Shown: positions 1 to 6,345 of the stretch, one piece after another
How positions within the stretch are numbered: position 1 is the stretch's first letter
How the letters are laid out: each line of letters opens with the position of its first letter
Assembly: GCA_021157555.1 (NCBI GenBank)
Contig: JAGGWL010000198.1
Span: 1 to 6,706, forward strand
Length of the DNA: 6,706 nucleotides
Source of the DNA: Deltaproteobacteria bacterium
GTDB lineage: Bacteria; Desulfobacterota; Desulfobacteria; Desulfobacterales; BuS5
Direction: 5' to 3'
Translations under genes and position numbers: made by a program
Notes under the pieces: generated by a model
Databases searched by the model: none
What the model saw: the letters and a program-made list of their open reading frames with translations, nothing else
What the model was told of the DNA's origin: nothing

Positions 1-23
1 CGCATACCATACAATTTTTTTTG

Positions 24-860
24 TTAAATCAAATAGTTGATGGTCAACTTTCTGCTAACTCGTAAACTCGGGCTAAGCTCCTTTAATCGACTTCCTATAT
101 CAATTCGACCTGCTGTGCGTTTTTCAGAATCAAAGATAACATTAATATCCTTGTTCCAGTAATAAAATGGATGATTTAGGATACCCAAATCACGTTTTTC
201 GGCCTTCAGTACAGTCATGGAAGCTTTCCCCCTTTTTAAAGAGAGATCAATGGCAACCTGGGTAATTTTATTAAAATGGGCTTTGAGACGTTCGGAATGT
301 GCTCTTTTTGCAACAACCCAGTAAGCGATTGTATTCAGCTCATACAGACGCGGGCAGGAATGTGAATAAAATTTAATCATATCATCCTCTCCACCCCATA
401 ATTCCTGCATACCGGTTAGACTATCAAAAATAAAGCGAACATTTCCCTGCATGGTTTTGTGAAGTCCAAAAAAAGCGCCCGTCACATGATCCGAGTTACA
501 TGGTTCATCCACCCTTATGATCTGGCAAAGCCAGTTTGATTTTTTCTGCTCGTAGAATTCAAGGAAAATTTCGGCTCCTTCTCCTTTGCCATAAGTAAAA
601 CAATCCAGGATTGTTAATAAAGGATTGTCGGCCAGAATTCCTATATGCTCCATTAGGGAAATCATGGAGCGGTCAAAATTAAGATAAATAAGTGGTTTTT
701 TTTCTTCCTGAGAAGCCTTCATCAAGTTTAAATAAAAAACAGGAGCCAGACTGCCGACTTCATCATACCAGAGTACATTATCCCCAATAAAAATGCCGCC
801 ATCCAAAATGCAATCAAGCTGCTTTATTCCCGAAGAAATTTTTTTTACATTCAAATTCAT
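24..860 (-). CDS. KaiC/RAD55-like RecA-fold protein with degenerate Walker A, possibly truncated at the C-terminus
   Basis: This 278-residue protein starts like a KaiC/RAD55-type RecA-fold ATPase: the N-terminal pattern SSGIKQLDCILDGG (residues 9-22) matches the usual S-x-G-I-x-x-L-D-x-x-L-G-G-G opening. The position where the P-loop GxxGxGKT should follow reads DEVGSLAPV (33-41), with no Lys-Thr/Ser, so ATP hydrolysis of the normal kind is doubtful. A Walker B-like strand is present (RFIFDSLTG, Asp146). The last 20 or so residues (GSRLKEL onward) look like the first helix of an XRE-type helix-turn-helix, but the frame stops there; from memory of related Desulfobacterota proteins, such a KaiC-like domain can precede a complete HTH. 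The ATG start has no clear Shine-Dalgarno sequence, only AT-rich DNA. It lies 198 bases downstream of lpxK on the same strand and is probably separately transcribed. The role is unknown; a regulatory or sensory pseudo-ATPase is my inference. Fold assignment is fairly sure, function is not. Confidence 0.7.
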   Translation of the reverse strand: MNLNVKKISSGIKQLDCILDGGIFIGDNVLWYDEVGSLAPVFYLNLMKASQEEKKPLIYLNFDRSMISLMEHIGILADNPLLTILDCFTYGKGEGAEIFLEFYEQKKSNWLCQIIRVDEPCNSDHVTGAFFGLHKTMQGNVRFIFDSLTGMQELWGGEDDMIKFYSHSCPRLYELNTIAYWVVAKRAHSERLKAHFNKITQVAIDLSLKRGKASMTVLKAEKRDLGILNHPFYYWNKDINVIFDSEKRTAGRIDIGSRLKELSPSLRVSRKLTINYLI

Positions 861-930
861 AAAATTATTAAATATTTTAAATTGGTTATATAAAAGTGCC
901 TTAACCAGAGAGAAAGTAGATGTTTTTATT

Positions 931-966
931 TTTTTCTCTGTGTACTCTGTGATCTCTGCGGTGAAT
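931..966. repeat. Degenerate 9-base tandem of the CTCTGTG dispersed-repeat type
   Basis: Three consecutive imperfect 9-mers are visible: CTCTGTGTA (936-944), CTCTGTGAT (945-953) and CTCTGCGGT (954-962), preceded by a T-run and followed by GAAT. On the other strand it reads as TTCACCGCAGAG followed by two further CACAGAG-type units. I recognise this as resembling a short intergenic repeat that recurs in many unrelated bacterial genomes and is often mistranslated as a small protein. The 71-residue frame across it (793-1008, plus strand) is therefore not believed. The recognition is from memory; the tandem structure is seen directly. Confidence 0.6.
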
Positions 967-1015
967 CTTTCATGTTTTGTTGTACCTGACAGGGCATGCT
1001 GGTTATAAGGAAATA

Positions 1016-1069
1016 GGACGAAATAACTTCCACAAATATAAACTCCTTCTTATGGAAGTTATTTTGTCC
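1016..1069. repeat. 16-bp inverted repeat at the 3' end of lpxK (REP-like element or terminator)
   Basis: The arms 1016-1031 (GGACGAAATAACTTCC) and 1054-1069 (GGAAGTTATTTTGTCC) pair over 16 positions: 15 Watson-Crick pairs and one G-T (1020/1065), around a 22-base loop. The lpxK stop codon (1059-1061) lies inside the right arm. In the lpxK transcript the stem is not followed by a proper U-run (TATTTCC follows), so a classical intrinsic terminator is only weakly supported. The adjacent GTCCCCGTTCC (1066-1076) resembles the ends of palindromic repeats that I associate with RAYT-type elements in Desulfobacterota, but no second copy is present here to prove it. Confidence 0.6.
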
Positions 1070-2246
1070 CCGTTCCTAAAGCAGTTCGCCTCCGATTTTG
1101 GCAAGGTGGCCTTTTAAAAAACGGGGCTAAAACAAATGAATTAAAAACTTCCTTATCTTTTCCGAATGAAATTTTAACGCCCATAACTATCAGATCTAAA
1201 GGCCAGCTTGTGTCGCTGCCTAAACGCATATAATCCTTTTCAGTTGTAACTATACAATCAGCATCAGATTCAATTGCTGATTGTATGATTCTTTTTATAT
1301 CATTATTAGTATAAAAATAATGATCAGGAAATTCCAAAAAACCTTTTATCTCTTTTTCAATCAAGTAAACAGAATTGTAAAAATCCCTATTTTTTGCAAT
1401 CCCTGAAAAAAGAAAAAGCTTTTTATTTTTCAGGATATTCAGATTTTGAGAATCTTTTAATTGCGTTTTTGAGCCCGTTTTTAATTTGGCCACTGAAGCA
1501 CAGCATTTCACAACACTATTCAGGTATGGCAGATGAAATGCTCTAAAAACAGGAATGCCGCATGCAATTTTATTCAATTCTTCCGGCAATACGTTATTTG
1601 CACAATCAGCCCTGGTTAAAACAAAAGCATCACCGCGCTTAAGTGCTGAAACCGGCTCTCTTAAAATTCCTCTCGGCAACAGATGTTTGTTTCCAAAAGG
1701 CAAAGCATTATCAAGCAGTACCAGATTAATATCACGCTGAATCTGCAAATGCTGAAAAGCATCATCAAGAATTATCACATCCGGATTAAATTGTTTTACG
1801 GCCACACTTCCAGCCGCAAACCTGTCTTGACCGATAATAACGGGAACACCTTTAAGCCTTGCAGCAATCATACAAGGTTCGTCACCAGCATCGACAGCAT
1901 CCATACACATTTTTTTTCCGTTACTTACAATGCCTCCTGTTTTCTCTGCTTTACCTTTGTATCCCCTGCTTACAACTACAACTTTCAACCCGAAATCTTT
2001 CATCAATTCCGCCAGATAGATTGTCATGGGCGTCTTGCCTGTACCACCTACAGTAATATTGCCAATGGAAATAACAATGCACGGCAGCTTTTCTGATTTA
2101 AAAAGCCCTTTTTTGTAAAGAGATTCCCTGATTTTTACAATACCGGAATAACCCTTGGAAATAATCGACAAAAAACAAGCAAAAAGAGAATCTTTTTCCT
2201 CAACGTTATACATAACGGATTCAATCCGCTTGATTACATTCTTCAT
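1059..2246 (-). CDS. lpxK: Tetraacyldisaccharide 4'-kinase
   Basis: LpxK phosphorylates the 4' position of the tetraacyl disaccharide 1-phosphate to give lipid IVA, at the cytoplasmic face of the inner membrane. The family P-loop GNITVGGTGKTP is at residues 62-73 (Lys71), followed by the GDEP segment, the DDAFQH motif (161-166), the LLPRGxLREP segment and the TTEKDYMRL motif near residue 336. A moderately hydrophobic stretch around residues 20-36 fits the N-terminal membrane anchor. I chose the ATG at 2246 because it forms an ATGA overlap with the waaA stop, suggesting translational coupling; an ATG at 2261 would add five residues (MLAAV) and cannot be excluded. At 395 residues the protein is longer than typical proteobacterial LpxK (about 330-350). 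Its last residues, from about RRRTALGTGTK, run into the inverted repeat and may be an acquired tail. The family assignment is secure. Confidence 0.95.
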   Translation of the reverse strand: MKNVIKRIESVMYNVEEKDSLFACFLSIISKGYSGIVKIRESLYKKGLFKSEKLPCIVISIGNITVGGTGKTPMTIYLAELMKDFGLKVVVVSRGYKGKAEKTGGIVSNGKKMCMDAVDAGDEPCMIAARLKGVPVIIGQDRFAAGSVAVKQFNPDVIILDDAFQHLQIQRDINLVLLDNALPFGNKHLLPRGILREPVSALKRGDAFVLTRADCANNVLPEELNKIACGIPVFRAFHLPYLNSVVKCCASVAKLKTGSKTQLKDSQNLNILKNKKLFLFSGIAKNRDFYNSVYLIEKEIKGFLEFPDHYFYTNNDIKRIIQSAIESDADCIVTTEKDYMRLGSDTSWPLDLIVMGVKISFGKDKEVFNSFVLAPFFKRPPCQNRRRTALGTGTK

Positions 2247-3556
2247 AACAGCGGCAAGCATCTGACTATTTCATCCACAGTCTTGTCAACAGCTCCTTTG
2301 TTGTCGCAAAAAACTTCATAAGCATTCTTTCCCATTTTAACCGCCGCTTTTTCATCTTCTAAAAGCGTTAAAGCTGCCTCATAAAACTCTTCCGCATCAA
2401 AAACCTGCTTTGCAGCCTTGGCATCTGACAACATCCCCGATATTTCGGCAAAATTACTCATATCAGGCCCGAAAATAATCGGTTTGGCAAATGCAGCAGG
2501 CTCAAGAGGATTGTGCCCTCCCCTTTTTACCAGGCTTCCACCAATAAATGCTGCATCAGCAATAGAATAAAGTTTTTTTAAAATTCCGATAATATCAATA
2601 ATTACAACATCAGATTCCTGATCAGGATTAACCTCTGCAATATTTTTTAATTGAATGGCTGTATATCCTGCTGACTTATAAATTTCGCACACACTTGCCG
2701 CACGTTTTGGATCCCTGGGAGCAATTATCAAAACAAGAGATTGGAGGTGCTTTTTTAATTTTTTAAAAGCCTCCAGGATTAAGGATTCTTCTCCGTTATG
2801 GGTACTTCCAGCCAAAAGAATCTTCCGCTCCGGATGAATTCTCATAGAACTTTTCAATGCACTTGTTTCGACTTCTGAAAATTCTATATCATCCTGATCA
2901 AATTTTATATTACCTGTAATCGTCAATTTTTCCGGAGGAACTCCAATTATTAAATAACGCTCTGCATCCTGTTTAGACTGCGCGCAAATTTTGTCAAAAA
3001 CAGATAAAATTTTTTTTACAAAAAAAGAAAATCGTTTGTATCCCTTAAAGGATCTATCAGAAAGTCTTGCATTGACAAGAAGCACCGGAATATTGCGGTT
3101 TTTCATTTCAAAAAGAAAATTAGGCCATATATCTGACTCAACAATAACAACAATTGAGGGATCAATTTTTTTTGCAATCAATTTAACTGAAAAACATAGG
3201 TCATAAGGGAAGAAAAAAATTGAATCAACGGTTTCAGGTAACAGTTTACAAGCAATTTCATAACCTGTTTTCGTAGAAACAGAAAAAACAATCCTTTTAT
3301 TTGAAATATCTTGCGCCAAGCTTTTGACAAGAGGGACGGAAGAAAGAACCTCTCCTACCGAAAGAGCATGAATCCAAAGAGTTTGCTGCTTTATTTCATG
3401 CAGCTTATTTCTCTTAAAACAGGAAAGCATCTTTGTAATTCCCAGCCTCGGAAAAAAAGTTCGGCGTCTCTTTTCTGATAATAAAAGAATTGGTATAATA
3501 AACGGGGAAAAAATTATTATTATGATTAAAAGCAGTATATTATAAATTATAATCAA
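2243..3556 (-). CDS. waaA: 3-deoxy-D-manno-octulosonic acid (Kdo) transferase, GT30 family
   Basis: WaaA (KdtA) transfers Kdo from CMP-Kdo to lipid IVA, the first step of LPS inner-core assembly, on the cytoplasmic side of the inner membrane. The 437-residue protein begins with a strongly hydrophobic segment (about residues 1-26, Ile-rich) followed by SEKRRR, the expected single membrane anchor. The N-terminal domain carries the diagnostic WIHALSVGE (61-69), whose Glu69 corresponds to the catalytic base of the family. The C-terminal GT-B domain has GGSLVKRGGHNPLEP, with His348, Asn349 and Glu352. The start is a TTG at 3556, preceded by AGGT about eight bases upstream; the next in-frame Met (43) would remove the anchor. 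Length is normal for the family. It overlaps lpxK by four bases and leads the minus-strand pair; its promoter must lie in the divergent gap with ptsH. No acceptor-specificity (mono- or bifunctional) can be read from the sequence. Confidence 0.95.
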   Translation of the reverse strand: MIIIYNILLLIIIIIFSPFIIPILLLSEKRRRTFFPRLGITKMLSCFKRNKLHEIKQQTLWIHALSVGEVLSSVPLVKSLAQDISNKRIVFSVSTKTGYEIACKLLPETVDSIFFFPYDLCFSVKLIAKKIDPSIVVIVESDIWPNFLFEMKNRNIPVLLVNARLSDRSFKGYKRFSFFVKKILSVFDKICAQSKQDAERYLIIGVPPEKLTITGNIKFDQDDIEFSEVETSALKSSMRIHPERKILLAGSTHNGEESLILEAFKKLKKHLQSLVLIIAPRDPKRAASVCEIYKSAGYTAIQLKNIAEVNPDQESDVVIIDIIGILKKLYSIADAAFIGGSLVKRGGHNPLEPAAFAKPIIFGPDMSNFAEISGMLSDAKAAKQVFDAEEFYEAALTLLEDEKAAVKMGKNAYEVFCDNKGAVDKTVDEIVRCLPLL

Positions 3557-3575
3557 TATTGCTACCTATTGTTTG

Positions 3576-3628
3576 AAACGGGATGTAACAAATCGGGTTT
3601 GCATTGATAAACCGTATATGTTACGTTT
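3576..3628. repeat. Imperfect nested inverted repeat in the waaA-ptsH divergent region
   Basis: GTAACA (3585-3590) pairs with TGTTAC (3619-3624), and inside it CGGGTTT (3594-3600) pairs largely with AAACCG (3609-3614) around the 8-base loop GCATTGAT. Outside, AAAC (3576-3579) can pair with GTTT (3625-3628) after a small bulge. It sits just upstream of waaA and about 130 bases upstream of ptsH, where an operator or an RNA leader structure could act. The pairing is seen directly; any regulatory role is inference and the stems are short. Confidence 0.3.
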
Positions 3629-3649
3629 ATTAAAAACCGGCTATTGATG

Positions 3650-3666
3650 CAAGGCAAAACGCCTTG
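3650..3666. repeat. Small hairpin upstream of ptsH
   Basis: CAAGGC (3650-3655) and GCCTTG (3661-3666) form a perfect 6-bp stem around the loop AAAAC, with a possible extra G-T pair outside. It lies about 90 bases before the ptsH start, in the 200-base gap with waaA. There is no U-run after it on the plus strand, so it is not an evident terminator. It may be an operator or a leader hairpin, or chance. Confidence 0.3.
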
Positions 3667-3756
3667 TGATATCAGAGAGTTACAGTCCAACAATCCAAGA
3701 GTCTCTATATCTCTAACAAAACACAATACAATTGAATTAAATATTTTACAACAAAC

Positions 3757-4038
3757 ATGAGTACATCCGATAATAAATTTTCAAAAACTGTAATTATCAA
3801 TAATAGTCTTGGTATTCATGCAAGGCCGGCCGGTATGATAGCAAAACTGGCAACAACCGCCGAATCCGGGATATGGATAATAAAAGACGGTGAGAAGATA
3901 GATGCTTCAAGTATTATTGATATACTCTCATTACTATGCGAACAAGGTACTTCATTAACTTTGGAAATAGATAATCAGACAGATAAAAAAATTCTCAATG
4001 ACATAATAGAATTGATTAGACAAGGATTTGGAGAATAA
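3757..4038 (+). CDS. ptsH: Phosphocarrier protein HPr
   Basis: HPr is the small cytosolic phosphocarrier that accepts phosphate from Enzyme I on a histidine and passes it to EIIA domains. The 93-residue protein has the active-site motif LGIHARPAG, with His21 as the phosphorylated residue and Arg23 beside it. Thirty-one residues later, Ser52 in DASSIID lies where Ser46 of classical HPr sits, so regulatory phosphorylation by an HPr kinase is possible. The protein is a few residues longer than usual at its N-terminus. The ATG at 3757 has no clear Shine-Dalgarno sequence; the upstream DNA is AT-rich. ptsI follows after seven bases, the standard ptsHI arrangement. No EII gene is visible, so whether the pair serves sugar uptake or only regulation cannot be told here. 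Confidence 0.95.
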   Translation: MSTSDNKFSKTVIINNSLGIHARPAGMIAKLATTAESGIWIIKDGEKIDASSIIDILSLLCEQGTSLTLEIDNQTDKKILNDIIELIRQGFGE

Positions 4039-4045
4039 ATAAAAA

Positions 4046-5806
4046 ATGGACCAACTGACTGAAATTACCTTAAAGGGTTTAAAAGTTTCTCCTGGCATCT
4101 GTGTCGGAAAAGCATATCTTATTGACAATGAAGGCGTTGATGTAGTCGAAAAATATATAATACCTGTCCAGGATCTGCAACATGAAATCCAACGATTTAA
4201 AAATGCAATTAAAAAAACAAGAGAAGAGCTTAGATTACTAATAAAAAACACACCTGAAGCTCTGAAACAACATGCATATATTGTTGAGTCCCATATGATG
4301 CTGCTCAGGGATAAAAATCTTTATGACAAGATAATAGAAACATGCAAAAAGGAACAGATTAATGCCGAATGGGCAGTAAAAAAAGTTACATCAAATTTGA
4401 CTACGATATTTCAAAATATCACAGATCCGTATCTAAATGCCAGGGCAGTAGATATTGGACATGTCTCAGACCGTATAATTAGAAATCTCCTAGGGGCTAA
4501 ACCTCTTGATATAACCAAAATTAATAAACGAGTTATTTTGGTTGCCCATGACCTCTCTCCTGCCGAGACCAGTCAAATCCAACTGGAAAAAATTATGGGT
4601 CTTGTCACGGATCGTGGCGGGAAAACATCTCATACAGGCATTATTGCACGCACACTCGGAATTCCCGCAGTCCTGGGCCTTGAAAATGCAAGCAAAATCA
4701 TTAAGAATGACGATTTGATAATTGTGGATGGGTCTTCCGGTACTGTTATCGTACACCCCGAAGAAGAGACATTAATCAGGTTTCATGAACGTCAAGAAAG
4801 CTTTGAAAAATATCAGGCAGGTATTACTCGGGAAAGTCATCAAAAAGCCCAAACAATGGATGGAATTGACCTGCAGATCATGGGTAATATAGAACTCCCT
4901 GAAGAAGTAGTATCAGTTCTTGCACATGGAGGCGACGGGATTGGCCTGTATAGAACCGAATTTCAATACCTGAGCCGTCCTTTTTTTCCTAATGAAAATG
5001 AACTCTTTGATAAATATCAAGAGGTTGTTGAAGTCATGGCGCCAAAACCTGTAACAATCCGTACCCTTGACATAAACGGAGACAAAGCTGTTGCGTTTGG
5101 CAATGATTCTAATGAGACAAATCCTGTCCTGGGACTCCGGGCAATAAGGTATTGCTTAAAAAAACAAGATGTTTTTAAAATCCAGTTACGTGCAATACTA
5201 AGGGCGGCTGCATTCGGAAACGTAAGAATATTATTTCCGATGATATCTAACTATGATGAAATAATTGACGCTAAAAGACTTTTAGATGAGGCGGCTGATT
5301 CCCTGGATAAAGAAGGAGCGATTTTTACCAGGGACATAGAGATAGGTATGATGATAGAAGTTCCATCAGCAGTAGTAATGGCTGATATAATGGCAAATGA
5401 AGTCGATTTTTTTAGTATTGGAACAAACGATCTTATTCAATATTCCCTGGCGATTGATCGAGGAAATAAAGATGTCGCTTATCTTTATAACCCTCTTAAT
5501 CCTGCTATACTTCGCATGTTAAAACATGTTACAAACGTGGCCAGGGATAAAGGCATCAAAATATTCATGTGCGGTGAAATGGCGTCCGACCCCATTAACA
5601 TACCAATCCTTTTAGGGCTTGGAATGGATGAATTAAGTATGAGCCCGCAATCAATGCCGGCTGTAAAAAGTATGGTGAGAGCTCTCAACATAGAAGATTC
5701 AAAACTTTTCCTTAAAGAAGCGCTTACAAAGGCAACTGCCCTTGAAGTTGCGCAATTACTGGAAGAAACTTACGGAAATCTTGTTTCAGATAAAACATAT
5801 AAATAG
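4046..5806 (+). CDS. ptsI: Phosphoenolpyruvate-protein phosphotransferase (PTS Enzyme I)
   Basis: Enzyme I autophosphorylates from phosphoenolpyruvate and hands the phosphate to HPr, the entry step of the PTS. All key sites of the 586-residue protein are present and shifted by a constant seven residues from the E. coli enzyme: phospho-histidine His196 in GGKTSHTG, PEP-binding Arg303 in GLYRTEF and Arg339 in TIRTLD, and the catalytic Cys509 in MCGEMASDP. The Mg-binding segments EVPSAV and GTNDLIQYSLAIDRGN are also intact. Domain order is the usual HPr-binding/phosphohistidine N-terminal half followed by the PEP-utilising TIM barrel. The ATG at 4046 is preceded by GGAGAA about ten bases upstream, overlapping the end of ptsH. 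smpB begins ten bases after the stop, so the three genes are probably co-transcribed. The enzyme appears fully functional. Confidence 0.97.
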   Translation: MDQLTEITLKGLKVSPGICVGKAYLIDNEGVDVVEKYIIPVQDLQHEIQRFKNAIKKTREELRLLIKNTPEALKQHAYIVESHMMLLRDKNLYDKIIETCKKEQINAEWAVKKVTSNLTTIFQNITDPYLNARAVDIGHVSDRIIRNLLGAKPLDITKINKRVILVAHDLSPAETSQIQLEKIMGLVTDRGGKTSHTGIIARTLGIPAVLGLENASKIIKNDDLIIVDGSSGTVIVHPEEETLIRFHERQESFEKYQAGITRESHQKAQTMDGIDLQIMGNIELPEEVVSVLAHGGDGIGLYRTEFQYLSRPFFPNENELFDKYQEVVEVMAPKPVTIRTLDINGDKAVAFGNDSNETNPVLGLRAIRYCLKKQDVFKIQLRAILRAAAFGNVRILFPMISNYDEIIDAKRLLDEAADSLDKEGAIFTRDIEIGMMIEVPSAVVMADIMANEVDFFSIGTNDLIQYSLAIDRGNKDVAYLYNPLNPAILRMLKHVTNVARDKGIKIFMCGEMASDPINIPILLGLGMDELSMSPQSMPAVKSMVRALNIEDSKLFLKEALTKATALEVAQLLEETYGNLVSDKTYK

Positions 5807-5816
5807 CGGTGCTGAA

Positions 5817-6275
5817 TTGACAAAAAAACATAAAACAATTGTAACAGAAAACAGAAAAGCCAGACACAACTATTTTCTTGAAGATAAATACGAAGCAGGG
5901 CTTGTACTAAAAGGAACTGAAGTAAAATCGCTAAGACTCGGGCGTGCAAACCTTAAAGATTCCTATGCCAGAATCATCAAAGGCGAAGTCTTTATTTATC
6001 AAATGCATATTGCAGAATACCCTTTTGCCCATTACGGAAACCATGCTCCATTAAGACCAAGAAAGCTCCTTTTGCATCAACGCGAAATAAAAAAGTTGTA
6101 CAGCAAGGTAAATGAAATGGGTTTTTCTCTTATCCCCCTAAAAGTCTATTTTATTAATGGAAAAGCCAAAATAGAGATAGCGCTTGCTAAAGGTAAGCGC
6201 AAGTATGATAAACGGGAAACCATAAAAAAACGGGATGAAAAAAGAGATATGGACAGAGCGCTTAGAAATACTTGA
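5817..6275 (+). CDS. smpB: SsrA-binding protein SmpB
   Basis: SmpB binds the tRNA-like domain of tmRNA and brings it to stalled ribosomes, where its C-terminal tail occupies the empty mRNA channel. The 152-residue protein shows the family pattern throughout: ENRKARHNYFLEDKYEAG at the start, the KGTEVKSLRLGRANL segment, the RPRKLLLH segment, and the basic tail GKRKYDKRETIKKRDEKRD. I place the start at the TTG at 5817, which gives the normal family length and an N-terminus of (M)TKKHKTIVTENRK. An upstream ATG at 5742 would add 25 residues unlike the family and overlap ptsI by 65 bases. The ribosome binding site is weak, so coupling to ptsI translation is likely. The ssrA gene follows directly downstream, a common and functionally sensible pairing. 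The identity is secure; the exact start is probable. Confidence 0.96.
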   Translation: MTKKHKTIVTENRKARHNYFLEDKYEAGLVLKGTEVKSLRLGRANLKDSYARIIKGEVFIYQMHIAEYPFAHYGNHAPLRPRKLLLHQREIKKLYSKVNEMGFSLIPLKVYFINGKAKIEIALAKGKRKYDKRETIKKRDEKRDMDRALRNT

Positions 6276-6300
6276 CATATCCTCAAACTCTGTTTATTTT
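6272..6300 (+). promoter_or_regulatory. Probable sigma-70-type promoter of ssrA, overlapping the smpB stop
   Basis: A perfect -35 box TTGACA (6272-6277) is followed after exactly 17 bases by TATTTT (6295-6300), which matches four of six -10 positions. The TGA stop codon of smpB (6273-6275) lies inside the -35 box. Initiation near 6307 would give a leader of about 39 bases before the mature tmRNA end at 6346, consistent with 5' processing by RNase P. The boxes are seen directly; activity is inferred. Confidence 0.6.
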
Positions 6301-6345
6301 AAAAATAGTACAAAGGAACAAGAAAATATACCAACAAAACATAAT

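Noticed and set aside
793..1008. Plus-strand open frame of 71 residues between lpxK and the KaiC-like gene
   Set aside because: It runs antisense into the KaiC-like gene start and across the CTCTGTG repeat; it has no ribosome binding site or recognisable domain.
1683..2096. Plus-strand open frame of 137 residues
   Set aside because: It is entirely antisense to lpxK, whose conserved motifs define the real frame; the translation is low-complexity and matches no family I know.
3643..3672. TTGATG-N17-TGATAT as a ptsH promoter
   Set aside because: The spacing is right but the -10 matches only three of six positions and the spacer is the hairpin itself; too weak to annotate.
3955..4251. Minus-strand open frame over the ptsH-ptsI junction
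   Set aside because: It is antisense to two genes with intact catalytic motifs and has no features of its own.
4490..4756. Minus-strand open frame with several cysteines
   Set aside because: It is the complement of the Enzyme I phosphohistidine domain; the Cys residues arise from Ala/Gly codons on the other strand and do not form a convincing metal site.
5742..5816. Upstream ATG extension of smpB
   Set aside because: The 25 added residues overlap ptsI in another frame and do not resemble SmpB N-termini; the TTG at 5817 gives the usual family length.
6340..6345. CATAAT directly before the tmRNA 5' end as a -10 box
   Set aside because: It abuts the mature 5' end with no room for the usual 6-8 base gap and lacks a -35 partner; the 6272-6300 pair is better.
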